64,000 nucleotides of DNA, from positions 19,941,788-20,005,787 of the forward strand of contig NC_021676.1 in assembly GCF_000247815.1 (NCBI RefSeq). The letters are read 5' to 3'. Both the position numbers and the translations under genes were made by a program. The notes under the pieces were generated by a model that worked only from the letters and a program-made list of their open reading frames with translations, ran no database searches and was not told the origin of the DNA. Origin of the DNA: Ficedula albicollis. Its lineage: Eukaryota > Chordata > Aves > Passeriformes > Muscicapidae. This document shows positions 36,999 through 47,479 of this stretch, one piece after another; the stretch's first letter is position 1, and each line of letters starts with the position of its first letter.

Positions 36999-37255
36999 AC
37001 ATCATCCCTGGAGCTTCAGAGGAAACTGCACCTTCTCCAGGAGCCCTGCTCCAGCTGAACCACATCTGCCCCTGCAGGAGGATGCAGCCACCATTGAATG
37101 GGACTGCTGCCAGCACCCTGACTGACTGACGGGTGTCAGCTTGGATTCTGACTCTGGCAGGGTTTGGGATTGTTCTTTGTAATACTGCATTTCTATTTTA
37201 ATTTTCCTAGTGAAGAACTGTTATTCCTATTCCTGTGTCTATGAGACTGGAGCTC
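36999..37255 (+). mobile_element. Endogenous retrovirus LTR 3' part
   Basis: Contains actgactgacgggtgtcagc, ttctgactctggcagggttt, tttgtaatactgcatttcta and ttcctagtgaagaactgtta then ttcctattcc, the typical R/U5 end of passerine ERV LTRs as I recall them. No internal gene present. Confidence 0.65.
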
Positions 37256-37275
37256 ATTTCGGACACCAACTCGAT

Positions 37276-37281
37276 TTTATT
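37276..37281 (-). terminator. Candidate poly(A) signal of the unrecognised gene
   Basis: AATAAA on the minus strand (caacaataaaatcgagttgg), about 270 bp past the TGA stop at 37548. This gives a compact 3' UTR that ends just before the LTR remnant. Confidence 0.5.
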
Positions 37282-37547
37282 GTTGGAAACGCCAGGGAAA
37301 TTCAGAAATGTGGGAATTTCTGCTGGTCCTGAACATCACCCCGGCCATCCTTCCTCGTCCTGCCCCTTCCAGCTGTGCCTGTGTCTCTGAGGACACGGAG
37401 CATCCCCTCGATGGTGGGAACAGGCTTGAGACCCTTCCAACATCTGGATGGGCTTCAGGAGCCACCTCTGCTCCTCCTTGTGGGAGCCACAGCTGTGCCA
37501 CAGCTGGAACAGCTGGAGAACCTCATTCCCTGCCGTGGGATCTCCTC

Positions 37548-38081
37548 TCACAGCTGGTACTTCTTCAGCAGCTCACTCTGCCACTGCCTCTTCTTGTTGG
37601 GAAAAGCCACGGGGATTTTTATCCTGCGGAATTCCTCGATGCACCTGCCCAGCTCGGACTGCAGAGCGCGGTGCTCCTCGCTGCTGGCCGTGCTGCTGGC
37701 CGTGCTGGTGGCCGTGGTGGCCGTCCCCCGCCGTGCTGGTGGCCGTGGTGGCCGTGCTGGTGGCCACAGTGGCCCCCAGGCCGTTCTCCTTGACCGCTGC
37801 CTGCTCGCTGCCCCGCCGCTGCCCCGCCTGCTTCACCTCCTCCAGCTTCTTCAGCGATTTGGAGAAGTCCAGGGTGTTGGGGCGGGCTGGGAGTTCCTCG
37901 GGAGCTTCTGGCCATGGCAGGGAGTTGGTGGGGCTGGGATCCTTCGCCTCAGTGTCCCTGCCAGGGGTGGGTTCGGCCGGGGGTGGAGATGGGATGGGCT
38001 GGGCAGGGCAGGGGGGTCCAAAGTTGGCGGAGTCAGGAGGGTCCTGCCTCGTCCTGGGGCTCTGCTTCGGCTCTGCCAGGG
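37548..38081 (-). CDS. Terminal coding exon of an unrecognised gene, with apparent frameshift
   Basis: Starts after a good acceptor (tcttcttccctccccag, AG at 38083-38082), its first two bases completing a codon. It encodes a Pro-rich segment (ending PEELPARPNTLDFSK), then SLKKLEEVKQAGQRR and KENGLG, a Thr/Ala/Ser linker made of short repeats (VATSTATTATST), and a basic C-terminus with SEEHRALQSELGRC, IEEFRRIKIPVAFPNKK and QWQSELLKKYQL before TGA. The linker ends in one frame and the C-terminus continues in another: one base too many lies in the linker, perhaps in the C5 at about 37725. I do not recognise the protein. The composed C-terminus, acceptor, stop and nearby poly(A) signal argue strongly for a real exon. 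The frameshift could be a sequencing error in the GC-rich linker or a real lesion. Confidence 0.7.
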
Positions 38082-38095
38082 CTGGGGAGGGAAGA

Positions 38096-39180
38096 AGAGA
38101 GCAGTGTGAGGAGGAAGATGAAAGAGATGAGGAAGAGGAAGGAGCTGAGGGAGAGGAAGGAAATGAGGAAGATGAAGGAGATGAGGGAGAGGAAGGAGAT
38201 GAGGAAGATAGAGGAGATGGAGATGAAGGAGATGAGGGAGATGAAGGAGATGAGGAAGATGAGGGAGCTTAGGGAGAGGAGGGAAATGAGAGACATGAAG
38301 GACATGAGGGAGATGGAGGAGATGAGAGAGATGAAGGAGATGAGGGAAATGAGGAAGATGGAGATGAAGATGAAGGAGATGAAGAAGATAGAGGAGATGG
38401 AGATGAAGATGAAGGAGATGAAGGAGATGAGGAAGATGAGGGAGCTTAGGGAGAGGAGGGAAATGAGAGACATGAAGGACATGAGGGAGATGGAGGAGAT
38501 GAGAGAGATGAAGGAGATGAGGAAGATGGAGATGAAGATGAAGGAGATGAAGAAGATAGAGGAGATGGAGATGAAGATGAAGGAGATGAAGGAGATGAGG
38601 AAGATGAGGGAGCTTAGGGAGAGGAGGGAAATGAGAGACATGAAGGACATGAGGGAGATGGAGGAGATGAGAGAGATGAAGGAGATGAGGAAGATGGAGA
38701 TGAAGATGAAGGAGATGAAGAAGATAGAGGAGATGGAGATGAAGATGAAGGAGATGAAGGAGATGAGGAAGATGAGGGAGCTTAGGGAGAGGAGGGAAAT
38801 GAGAGACATGAAGGACATGAGGGAGATGGAGGAGATGAGAGAGATGAAGGAGATGAGGAAGATGGAGATGAAGATGAAGGAGATGAAGAAGATAGAGGAG
38901 ATGGAGATGAAGATGAAGGAGATGAAGGAGATGAGGAAGATGAGGGAGCTTAGGGAGAGGAGGGAAATGAGAGACATGAAGGACATGAGGGAGATGGAGG
39001 AGATGAGAGAGATGAAGGAGATGAGGGAAATGAGGAAGATGGAGATGAAGATGAAGGAGATGAAGAAGATAGAGGAGATGGAGATGAAGGACATGAGGGA
39101 GATGAAGGAGATGAGGAAGATGAGGGAGATGAGGGTGCTCAGGAAGCTGAGGAAACTGAGGGAGATGAGAGAAACGAAAA
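38096..39180. repeat. Purine minisatellite with 168-bp higher-order unit
   Basis: Built from gatgaaggagatgagg-type hexamers and nonamers. A block containing gggagcttagggagagga recurs at about 38265, 38442, 38610, 38778 and 38946 (period 168 bp after a first spacing near 177). On the minus strand it is a kilobase of pyrimidine-rich sequence leading straight into the acceptor at 38082. Confidence 0.95.
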
Positions 39181-39929
39181 ACCTGCTGGGAATTATTTTA
39201 ACAGTACTCCTGGTGGCAGAGACACAGAACAAGGAATAAACAATTCCTATTTAAAACCCCCACCCTACATTTGCCCCCTGCACAGAAGCAGAAAAAAAGG
39301 AGAATTTTCCTTTTCCTTGAAAACTTCGGTAAGGACAGGTTTGGATTTATTTTCCCCTTTTCCCTTCCTCCTCTTTTGACATTTGCTGAGGCTCTGCAGT
39401 TGCTGGAGGTGGGGAGCAGGAATGTCATCTGTCAGAGAGCAGAACCCTTGAAGGCTGGATTTTCTTTGGCAAATCTCTCTGGGAAGTTACAGGGATGAAT
39501 CTTTGCCCCAAATTCTTTGAGTGATGGGATGAAGCCTCGGAGCTGCTTTAATCACCTTATCTGTGAACCTGGGAGCTGCTTTTTGGGAAACGTGGAGCAG
39601 AGGCTGGGGAATTGAAGCACCCAAATTCCCAGGAGGAATTCAGCTGAGCTGGGGAATGAATTCAAATCCTTCAGTTCCTCTCCAGCATCTCAGCTCCCAG
39701 AGCATCCCGTGACTGTGGCTGCTTCAGGATAACATTTATTTTCCAAAGTTTTACATTTTACATCCCATTATTTCTGTCTGAGGCGCAGAGAACTGTTCAG
39801 CTCACCAGGCTGAGAGCAAATCCAGGTTTCCAGGGAATGGCTCCTGAATATTCCTCAGTTCCCACCACCCTGATCTCCTTTGGGTGCTCTGGCTGGCGCC
39901 AGCTACAAACTCACATCCCTAAAATTTCC
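39181..39929. other. Unique intronic-looking sequence
   Basis: Lies inside the presumed intron between the minus-strand exons at 38081 and 45280. Non-repetitive; no exon supported. Confidence 0.4.
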
Positions 39930-40190
39930 CTCAGAAATCCTGGGATGGTTTGGGTGGGAAACATCCCTAAAATTTCCCTCAGAAATCCTGGGATGGTTTG
40001 GGGTGGGAAAGAACCTTAAATCCCATCCAGTGCCACCCCTGCCACGGCAGAGACACCTCCCACTGCCCAGGGTGCAACAAATCCCAATGTCCAACCCGGC
40101 TTTGGGCACTGCCAGGGATCCAGGGGCAGCCACAGCTGCTCTGGGAATTCCTGCCCAAAATCCCAAAATCCATCCCTGACCATTCCCTGT
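39930..40190 (-). mobile_element. CR1 LINE 3' fragment
   Basis: Reverse CR1 motifs: gaaccttaaatcccatccag, gccacccctgccacggcaga, cactgccagggatccagggg and cagccacagctgctctggga. A 60-bp piece at the left (catccctaaaatttccctca through ggatggtttggg) is tandemly duplicated. Confidence 0.85.
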
Positions 40191-40299
40191 GTCCTGTCCC
40201 TCCATCCCCTGTCTCTGCAGCTCTCCTGGAGCCCCTTTAGACCCTGAGCTCTGTCTGGATCCTTCTCCTCTCCAGGTGAGCACTCCCAGCTCTCCCAGC

Positions 40300-40425
40300 A
40301 GCTCCCTGGATTCCTCTGGATTTATTCCAGCAGCTCCCTGGATTTATCCCAGCAGCTCCCTGGATTTCTCTGGATTTATCCCAGCAGCCCCATGGAGCTC
40401 CCTGGATTTATCCCAGCAGCTCTGT
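40300..40425. repeat. Short ctccctggatttatcccagcag repeat cluster
   Basis: Five or so copies of cagctccctggattt(a/c)t with variable spacers. Confidence 0.75.
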
Positions 40426-40886
40426 GCCCTCCTCTTTCCTGTAGCTTTGGACAAACATCCCATTTATTTCCCTCACCTTCATCCCTCCTCACATTTGGAA
40501 CTTTGAGGGATGTCATCCCTGAGGTGATCCAAGCACACCCCAAATCCCGAGCGTCCCTCTGGGGAAAGGGATGAGCCCGGCTGATTTTATTCCCATCCTT
40601 TCTCCCGCAGATTTTCCCCTCCCCGCTGCTGCCACTTCAGAGCTCCAATTAAACTCAGCAGCGATGTTTCCGAGCCGCTGGGATCCTGCTGCGGGCAATT
40701 ACCGGCGGTTTTGTGGCGAGCACACAGTGTCCCCACCCTGCGGCTCGGGGCCAGCGCTGTGCTGTGACAGGGACAGGAGCTGGGGCCCGGGCTCACAGTT
40801 CTGGGTTTGCTGCCTCCAACCCTCAGCTCCCTCATTCCTGGGTGATCCCAAATCGGGGATGTGCCGTTCACACCCCATCGGGCTCC

Positions 40887-41581
40887 ATCCTTTCCTTTCC
40901 TTTCCTTTCCTTTCCTTTCCTTTCCTTTCCTTTCCTTTCCTTTCCTTTCCTTTCCTTTCCTTTCCTTTCCTTTCCTTTCCTTTCCTTTCCTTTCCTTTCC
41001 TTTCCTTTCCTTTCCTTTCCTTTCCTTTCCTTTCCTTTCCTTTCCTTTCCTTTCCTTTCCTTTCCTTTCCTTTCCTTTCCTTTCCTTTCCTTTCCTTTCC
41101 TTTCCTTTCCTTTCCTTTCCTTTCCTTTCCTTTCCTTTCCTTTCCTTTCCTTTCCTTTCCTTTCCTTTCCTTTCCTTTCCTTTCCTTTCCTTTCCTTTCC
41201 TTTCCTTTCCTTTCCTTTCCTTTCCTTTCCTTTCCTTTCCTTTCCTTTCCTTTCCTTTCCTTTCCTTTCCTTTCCTTTCCTTTCCTTTCCTTTCCTTTCC
41301 TTTCCTTTCCTTTCCTTTCCTTTCCTTTCCTTTCCTTTCCTTTCCTTTCCTTTCCTTTCCTTTCCTTTCCTTTCCTTTCCTTTCCTTTCCTTTCCTTTCC
41401 TTTCCTTTCCTTTCCTTTCCTTTCCTTTCCTTTCCTTTCCTTTCCTTTCCTTTCCTTTCCTTTCCTTTCCTTTCCTTTCCTTTCCTTTCCTTTCCTTTCC
41501 TTTCCTTTCCTTTCCTTTCCTTTCCTTTCCTTTCCTTTCCTTTCCTTTCCTTTCCTTTCCTTTCCTTTCCTTTCCTTTCCT
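40887..41581. repeat. (TTTCC)n microsatellite, about 139 units
   Basis: Roughly 695 bp of perfect TTTCC pentamers, the second such array in the window after 30392. The same motif and the same strand orientation are used in both. Confidence 0.98.
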
Positions 41582-42249
41582 ACCATTTGTTGCAGAGACC
41601 AAATTTCTCCCAAAATAACCAGTCAGGGATATTTATGAGGTCCAGGAGCGACTGGACAAGGGGGAATGGACTGAGCAGTTGGATCCCCAGGGAATCCTGA
41701 CCCCTTGGTAGGAGGCAGCAAGCTCAGGTGCAGAGAGCTGCTGGAGCCCCAAACTCGTGGCACAGACAGCAGAAAATCCAGCCCAGCTCTCCCTGGATTC
41801 TTCTTTTGTCATCCATTCCTGCTGTTGGAAAAGCTCAGCAGAAAAAAAAAAAAAAAAAATCCCAACAGCAAAAGGCAGCTAGCTCAAAAAAAAAAAAAAA
41901 AAATCCCAACAGCAAAAGGCAGCTCTTGAAAGAGCTTGGAGGCCTGGGAAGGAAATCCAGATTTTTCTCCATCTTACAGGTGCTGCCAGGAGGAGGCAGG
42001 GTGGGATCAGGGGTTTTGGGGATTTTTCTGAGGTTTCTTGGGGGGAAGATGCAGGTGGAGGGAAGCTGGGCACTGGTACCTGCTGTCCTGGGTTCCGTGT
42101 GCTCCGTGGGTTTTCCACTCCCTGGAGCATCCCTCGGTGGGCAGGAGCTCTGCTCCCCTGCTCCTCCCGGGTTCTCTGCGAGGAAAAGGTTGGGAATCGC
42201 AGGAATTATGGGAGATGCGCTCACAATTCCATCTTTGATGGGGGTTGTG
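41582..42249. other. Unique sequence with a duplicated A-run unit
   Basis: Two copies of an A run plus tcccaacagcaaaaggcagct at about 41842-41925; otherwise non-repetitive. No exon supported. Confidence 0.45.
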
Positions 42250-42445
42250 GAGTCCTGGAGTGGTTTGGGTTGGGAGGGACCTCAAAGCTCATCCAATTCC
42301 ACGGCAGGGAATTCTTTGTCGCAGGCTGCTCCAAGTCCTGCCTGTTCATTCTTTATCGCAGGCTGCTCCAAGTCCTGCCTGTTCCCCGGCCTTGGACACT
42401 CCCAGGGATCCAGGGGCAGCCACAGCTGCTCTGGGAAGGCGTGCC
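42250..42445 (-). mobile_element. CR1 LINE 3' fragment
   Basis: Reverse CR1 motifs: agtggtttgggttgggaggg, acctcaaagctcatccaatt, cacagctgctctgggaa. A 40-odd-bp internal piece (tcgcaggctgctccaagtcc) is tandemly duplicated. Confidence 0.8.
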
Positions 42446-42575
42446 AGCTTTATCAGGATTTTTGCTTTTGCAGGATCTCGCTCCACGCAGGGACAACGTG
42501 ACTGCAGGAAATGCCCTGGGGTTCCTTCATCTCAATGAAATCGGCGTTTGCCGGTACCCACAGGAGCGGCTGGGA

Positions 42576-42577
<2 letters not shown>

Positions 42578-42615
<38 letters not shown>
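42578..42615. repeat. Poly-C run, 38 bp, flanked by a direct repeat
   Basis: Preceded by ggagcggctgggatg and followed by ggagcggctggaatg, so the C run lies between two copies of the same 14-15-bp sequence. Confidence 0.95.
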
Positions 42616-42617
<2 letters not shown>

Positions 42618-42659
42618 AGCGGCTGGAATGTGGGAATGGCGCCAGCCTGCGCTCCGGGG

Positions 42660-42790
42660 CTGCGCCGCCTCATCCCTGGAGGAGTCCCAGGCTGGGGCAG
42701 TGGAAAGTGTCCCTGCCATGGCACGGGGAAGGGGGGGATTAGGTGACCTTTAAATTCCCCTTTCAACCCAAACCAGTCTGGGATTCTGTT
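42660..42790 (+). mobile_element. CR1 LINE 3' fragment
   Basis: Forward motifs: catccctggaggagtcccag, ggggcagtggaaagtgtccc, attaggtgacctttaaattc, ccctttcaacccaaacc. Confidence 0.75.
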
Positions 42791-43475
42791 CCACGACTCC
42801 CGAGCGCGGGATGCTGAGCAATTCCGACCTTTTTCAGCCTTTAAATCCGCCTGCGCGTCAGGACTGACAGATGGAGATCTAACTCCTGCCACCTTTTGTT
42901 ATCCAGCGCTTCAATCCCTTGGAGCTGGAACAAACCCGCCCGAGCTTTTTGTGCCTTTAATTCCCGGCCAGCTCCCGCTGGGATCTAAACCAGCCCTCGC
43001 CACCCCACCCCCTGAGCGAGCCGATATCCATCAGCACCTAATTACCGCTCCTGGTTCATCCCAGGGCGCCTTTCATCTCCAATTCCTCCCGATTTTCCTG
43101 ATTTCCTGCCCTCCCTGGAGCTGGCAGGGCCCACGCCCAAATGCCGAGCGAGGGGAGCGGTGTTTGGGGCTGGAATTTTGGCTGTTTTCATCACAGTTGA
43201 TTCCTGCAATTCAATCCATCCCCTGTGCAGCTGTTCTTGTTTCCAAAACATTCCCTTTTCTGGTTTTTTTTTTTGGGAGCTCTGCTGTCTGTTTCCTGTG
43301 GATCTGCGCGGTCCAAGTGTTTTTTTCCCCTGCTTATTTTTATCCATATATATATAAAATACACACATTTAGCAGTGGATATAGCAGTGGATATTCCCTG
43401 ACACTGATTAATCGAACATCTGCTCTAATCTGCTCCAGTTCTGGCATTCCCAGGAAAATGGGGAAAAGAGCAACA
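42791..43475. other. Unique sequence, candidate non-coding elements
   Basis: Contains catcagcacctaattaccgc and gtgcctttaattcccggcca (homeodomain-type TAAT cores) and an AT patch tatatatataaaatacacac near 43346. No coding exon was recognised. Confidence 0.35.
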
Positions 43476-43477
43476 AA

Positions 43478-44236
43478 TCCCATCTCCAAAGTCTCCCAAA
43501 TTCCCTCTCCAAAGTCTCCCCATGCCCCTTTCCAAGGTCTCCCAATTTCCCTCTCTGAAGTCTCCCAAATTCCCCCTCCAAAGTCTCCTAAACCCCCTTC
43601 CCAGGTCTCCCAAATTCTCTCTGAAGTCTCCCAAATTCCCTCTGTGAATTCTCCCAAATTCCCTCTCTGAAGTCTCCCAAATTCCTTCTCCAAAGGTCTC
43701 CCAAATTCCCCCTCCAAAGTCTCCTAAACCCCCTTCCCAGGTCTCCCAAATTCCCTCTGTGAAGTCTCCCAAATTCCTCCTCCAAAGTCTCCCAAATTCC
43801 CTCTCTGAAGTCTCCCAAATTCCTCCTCCAAAGTCTCCCAAATTCCCTCTCTGAAGTCTCCCAAATTCCTCCTCCAAAGTCTCCCAAATTCCCTCTCTGA
43901 AGTCTCCCAAATTCCTCCTCCAAAGTCTCCCAAATTCCCTCTCTGAAGTCTCCCAAATTCCTCCTCCAAAGTCTCCCAAATTCCCTCTCTGAAGTCTCCC
44001 AAATTCCTCCTCCAAAGTCTCCCAAATTCCCTCTCTGAAGTCTCCCAAATTCCTCCTCCAAAGTCTCCCAAATTCCTTCTCCAGAGTCTCTCAATCCCCC
44101 TTCCCAAGGTCTCCCAAATTCCCTCTCTGAAGTCTCTCAAATTCCTTCTCCAAAGGTCTCCCAAATTCCCTCTCTGAAGTATCCCAAATTCCCTCTCTGA
44201 AGTCCCCCAAATTCCCTCTCCAAAGGTCTCCCCGCT
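43478..44236. repeat. 22/23-bp minisatellite with 45-bp dimer
   Basis: Monomers tctcccaaattccctctctg/aag and tctcccaaattcctcctcca/aag alternate, giving a 45-bp period that is very regular from 43745 to 44060. The edges are diverged. Confidence 0.95.
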
Positions 44237-44644
44237 CTCGCTGCCTTCTCTCCATGCCCAGTTTTTCTTTTCCCTGCATCCCCTCCCCAAATCCTTTGTG
44301 GTACCGGGGATGGGATGGGCGGGAGGAGCTGTGGGATGTCCCTGGAAGTGCAGCAGCCATCCCACAGCCAAGGCTTTGCCTGACCACTCGCTTCCCTCTG
44401 GCTTTTCCAGAGCAGCCACTCCAGCTTTGTGGCCGGGATGGGAATTGCGACGGATTCAGACACCGGAGGTCAAATCCCGGTGATGGCACAGAGCCCTTGG
44501 ACGATGTGGAGCCATCCTGCTTTACATCAGCACAACATCTGGCTGCTGTGGGAGGGCTCAAAAGCAGCTTTCCCTCCCTGGCCAAGCCAATCCCTTTGGA
44601 TAAACCCTTTATTCCCCAAAAAAGTTTTTCCAGTCCAGGCACAG

Positions 44645-44765
44645 TTCCCATTCCTGGAGGGATTTAAAATCCCTGGCGATGTGGCATTTGGGGACGTGGG
44701 TTAGTGCCACACTTGGGAATGATCTTGGGAGTCTTTTCCCATCCAAATAATTCCATGATTCCAAG
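44645..44765 (+). mobile_element. CR1 LINE 3' end fragment
   Basis: Forward CR1 3' motifs: gatgtggcatttggggacgt, gggttagtgccacacttggg, gtcttttcccatccaaataa, ttccatgattcc. Confidence 0.8.
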
Positions 44766-44869
44766 ACCTGCCTGTTTATTGGGATTGTATGGATGGCAAA
44801 GTTTTGCCAAGAATTCTTCCAAGAGGAGCAGCTCCCGGTGAGCCTGAGCTGCGTCCAGCCTGGGAGGGC

Positions 44870-45279
44870 TGATTCCCACCTGGAAGTGCCAATTCCCACT
44901 TGGAAGTGCTGGTTCTAATCTGGAAGTGTTGATTCTATTCTGGAAGTGCTGGTTCTAATCTGGAAGGGCTAATTCCCACCTGGAAGTGCTGGTTCCCCCC
45001 TGGAAGTGCTGGTTCTCATCTGGAAGTCCCAGTTCTCACCTGGAAGTGCTGGTTCCTACCTGGAAGAGCTGATTCCCACCTGGAAGTGCCAATTTCCACT
45101 TGGAAGTGTTAATTCCCACCTGGAAGTGCTGGTTCTCACCTAGACGAGCTAATTCCCACCTGGAAATGCTGGTTTCCACCCGGAAGTGTTAATTTCCACT
45201 TTGAAGTGCCAATTCCCACCTGGAAGTGCCAGTTCCCACTTGGAAGTGCCAATTCCCACCTGGAAATCCTGGTTCTCAC
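44870..45279. repeat. 20/21-bp minisatellite containing a splice-donor copy
   Basis: About 20 copies of cacctggaagtgctggttcc-type units. Read on the minus strand each unit is close to agcacttccaggtgagaacc, which is the exact 3' end and donor site of the exon at 45280-45402. The array starts at that exon boundary and extends into the intron. Confidence 0.9.
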
Positions 45280-45402
45280 CTGGAAGTGCTTCCTCCGTGT
45301 CTCCCTTGAGGTCCAGGATGGGCTCAGAAGAGGACATGGGTTTTTTGGGGTTCTGCTCTGGTTCCAAAGGCTCGGGAACGGGAAGGCTGAGCCAGGAGCT
45401 TC
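45280..45402 (-). CDS. Internal exon of the unrecognised minus-strand gene
   Basis: Bounded by an acceptor (gggtgttgatttttag, AG at 45404-45403) and a consensus donor (CCAG then gtgagaa). The 123-nt exon takes two bases to finish a codon, then reads SSWLSLPVPEPLEPEQNPKK followed by PMSSSEPILDLKGDTEEALP, and leaves one base. That phase fits the terminal exon at 37548-38081, which starts with two bases. Of the other two frames, one has a stop and the other is open but does not match that phase. An acidic, Pro-rich, probably disordered segment; I do not recognise it, but it suits the Pro-rich start of the terminal exon. Whether other exons lie between the two is unknown. Confidence 0.55.
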
Positions 45403-45737
45403 CTAAAAATCAACACCCAAAGGAGAAAATCAGAAGGGAAATGCTGCCGAGGGAATGTGGTGGATGGGAAGAGAATCCACAGCACCTGCCAGAGCTCCAC
45501 GCTGGGTTCCCAGGCTGAGGAACGATCAGGAAAATCCCAGACCCTTCTTGGGGTGACCCTTGAGCTTTGGGCAGTAACCACATCCCACATTTCCCACCAG
45601 GAATTGCTGCTCCTCATGTTTTTCCTAAACCTTTCTATCCCTCACTTTCCCTTTTTTTTGCCTCATTTACGTGGATTTACAAACTGGAGGAACACGAAGT
45701 GTTCATCCCACACTGGGATTAATGTTTCAGTTTTCCA

Positions 45738-45740
<3 letters not shown>

Positions 45741-45786
<46 letters not shown>
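45741..45786. repeat. Poly-T run, about 46 bp
   Basis: Uninterrupted T on the + strand. It directly follows, on the minus strand, a possible exon at 45800-45942. Confidence 0.95.
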
Positions 45787-45799
45787 CCTGACATTTCCA

Positions 45800-45942
45800 G
45801 ACGCTTCCATCTGCCACACAAATGGATGGATCCAGCTGCAGCTCCTGCCCCATCCAAGGGATTTGCCTCTCCATGTGCTGGAGTGGGATCATCCCGTGGG
45901 CACAGAGTGCCATGAATGCTCCAATTCCACAGCTCTTCCCAC
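45800..45942 (-). CDS. Possible exon of the unrecognised gene (weak)
   Basis: Acceptor-like tgcctgccag precedes 45942. In the frame that uses two bases to finish a codon it reads GKSCGIGAFMALCAHGMIPL, then QHMERQIPWMGQELQLDPS and VADGSVWKCQE before a poly-A run (minus strand). The start phase matches the other exons of this gene, but no good donor is visible; the best is gtcagg after AAAT. It could be a chance open segment, and a CR1 fragment begins next to it. Low confidence. Confidence 0.25.
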
Positions 45943-45949
45943 CTGGCAG

Positions 45950-46145
45950 GCAGGGAATCACGGAATCATCGCCCAGAAGGATCACCCAGCAGAATTCCAC
46001 TGTCCCGGGGTGATCCAAGCAGCTCCAGCCTGTCCTGGGACACTCCCAGGGATCCAGGAGCAGCCACAGCTTCTCTGGGAATTCTACCCCAGCACCTCCC
46101 CACCCTCCCAGCCAGGAATTCTTCCCAATATCCCACCTAACCCTG
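45950..46145 (-). mobile_element. CR1 LINE 3' fragment
   Basis: Reverse CR1 motifs: gggtgatccaagcagctcca, cctgtcctgggacactccca, gggatccaggagcagccaca, gcttctctgggaattctacc. Confidence 0.8.
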
Positions 46146-47475
46146 CTCTTCCAGAGCCCTGATTTGGGATAAAACCAATCCTGCTCCACCCAGCCATGGG
46201 AAGCAGGGGATGGAACTGGGAATGGCTCCAGCTCCCAAAATCCCACAGCTGAGCAGGACTCAGTGCTCTGTGGTTGCCAGGAACCAGGAGAGCAGGAATT
46301 TACCCCGAGACAGCCTGGCCAGGCTGGAGCTCCAGGATCCATTATGGTCCACAAGAGGGTGCAGCTTCTAGGAGAAGGCAGCAGGATGTCCATTAATTAA
46401 TTAACGAGGCCTCCCTCATTAATTGTGGCAATTCCTGGCTCTTCCCAGCACCTCCTGCTTCCCAGGACCACCAGCTTCAAGCAGAGGCTCTGTGGTCACC
46501 ACCAGTGCAGCTGGAAAGGTTCCATTGCTCATCCCAATGAATATCCCACAGCAGCTGGTTTTGCACCCAGTTAAATCCCAAAATCCTGGAGGGGGGAATT
46601 CCAGCTGAATTCCGTCCCAGTGGGACATCCCAAAACCTTTTGGGCACAACAACATCCAGACAGAACGGGGGAAAAGTGGCTTGGAATGGAAAGGGGAAGA
46701 TTTTCTGCAGAATAAGAGCAACTCTGAAACTCCCTCATTTCATTTGCACAGCTCCAGCTATTCCCAAAGATCCCAGCAGAGCTCCAGGGCGCTGGATTCC
46801 CATTTTTCCACGTGCTGACCTGCAGCCGGTGCTCATTAAAGATTTAAAGCTGCCAGCGCTGCTCTGGGGATGGACTTTTCCTCTTATAGCTCTATCCCTC
46901 TAATTCTAATAGGATTGGGGAGAGGAGGAGGGGCTGGAGCAGCTCCAGGAGCCCAGGGAGGCTTTGCTCCTTCCACACCTTGGCGGAGCTTTCCGGAAAT
47001 TTGTTCCTCTTCCAGCACCTCTGGGATTTTGGGTTAATCCCTGGGACAGAGGAGCTGCTCTGTCCTGGTTTTCCCTCGCCCCAGGGATCCCAAAAAACCC
47101 GCCACATGCTGCCTGTCTGAGCTCTGCTCCACCAGGAAAAATTCATTAATCCCGTTTTATCTCGAATTTCAGACGGGCACTCGCTGCTTCCCAGGGTTTG
47201 GGAAGATTTCAAAGGGAGCTTTGAGGAATCCAATTCCAGCCTCGAATCCAGAACACAGTGGCTTGGGGATATTCCATGGATGAGCCACCAAGCTCTGGGA
47301 CACTTGGGAATCACAGGCACTGCTGAAACTCAGATGTTTGGGGTTCTTCCTTCACCCACTGCCAGGTTTTCCCCAGGATTTCCTTTCCCATGGATTTACC
47401 TGGAAGGCTGCAGTGCCTGGAGAGCTGCCTGGAGAGTTGGCCTCGCACAACGGGACCTGGGAACAAAGGAGAAGG
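46146..47475. other. Unique sequence with AT-rich patches
   Basis: Two compact AT-rich patches stand out: ttaattaattaacgaggcct then ctcattaattgtgg near 46390-46428, and gctcattaaagatttaaagc near 46831. These are candidate regulatory elements. No supported exon. Confidence 0.4.
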
Positions 47476-47479
47476 TTTG

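Noticed and set aside
37914..39239. Met/Lys/Glu-rich 441-codon frame on the + strand
   Set aside because: Translation of the gatgaaggagatgagg minisatellite; the real coding evidence is on the minus strand at 37548-38081.
40571..41638. Long Phe/Leu/Ser/Pro-rich or Lys/Glu/Arg/Gly-rich frames
   Set aside because: Direct translation of the (TTTCC)n microsatellite on either strand.
46419..46721. 100-codon minus-strand frame near the other minus-strand exons
   Set aside because: No acceptor or donor in the expected phase, and no recognisable similarity.
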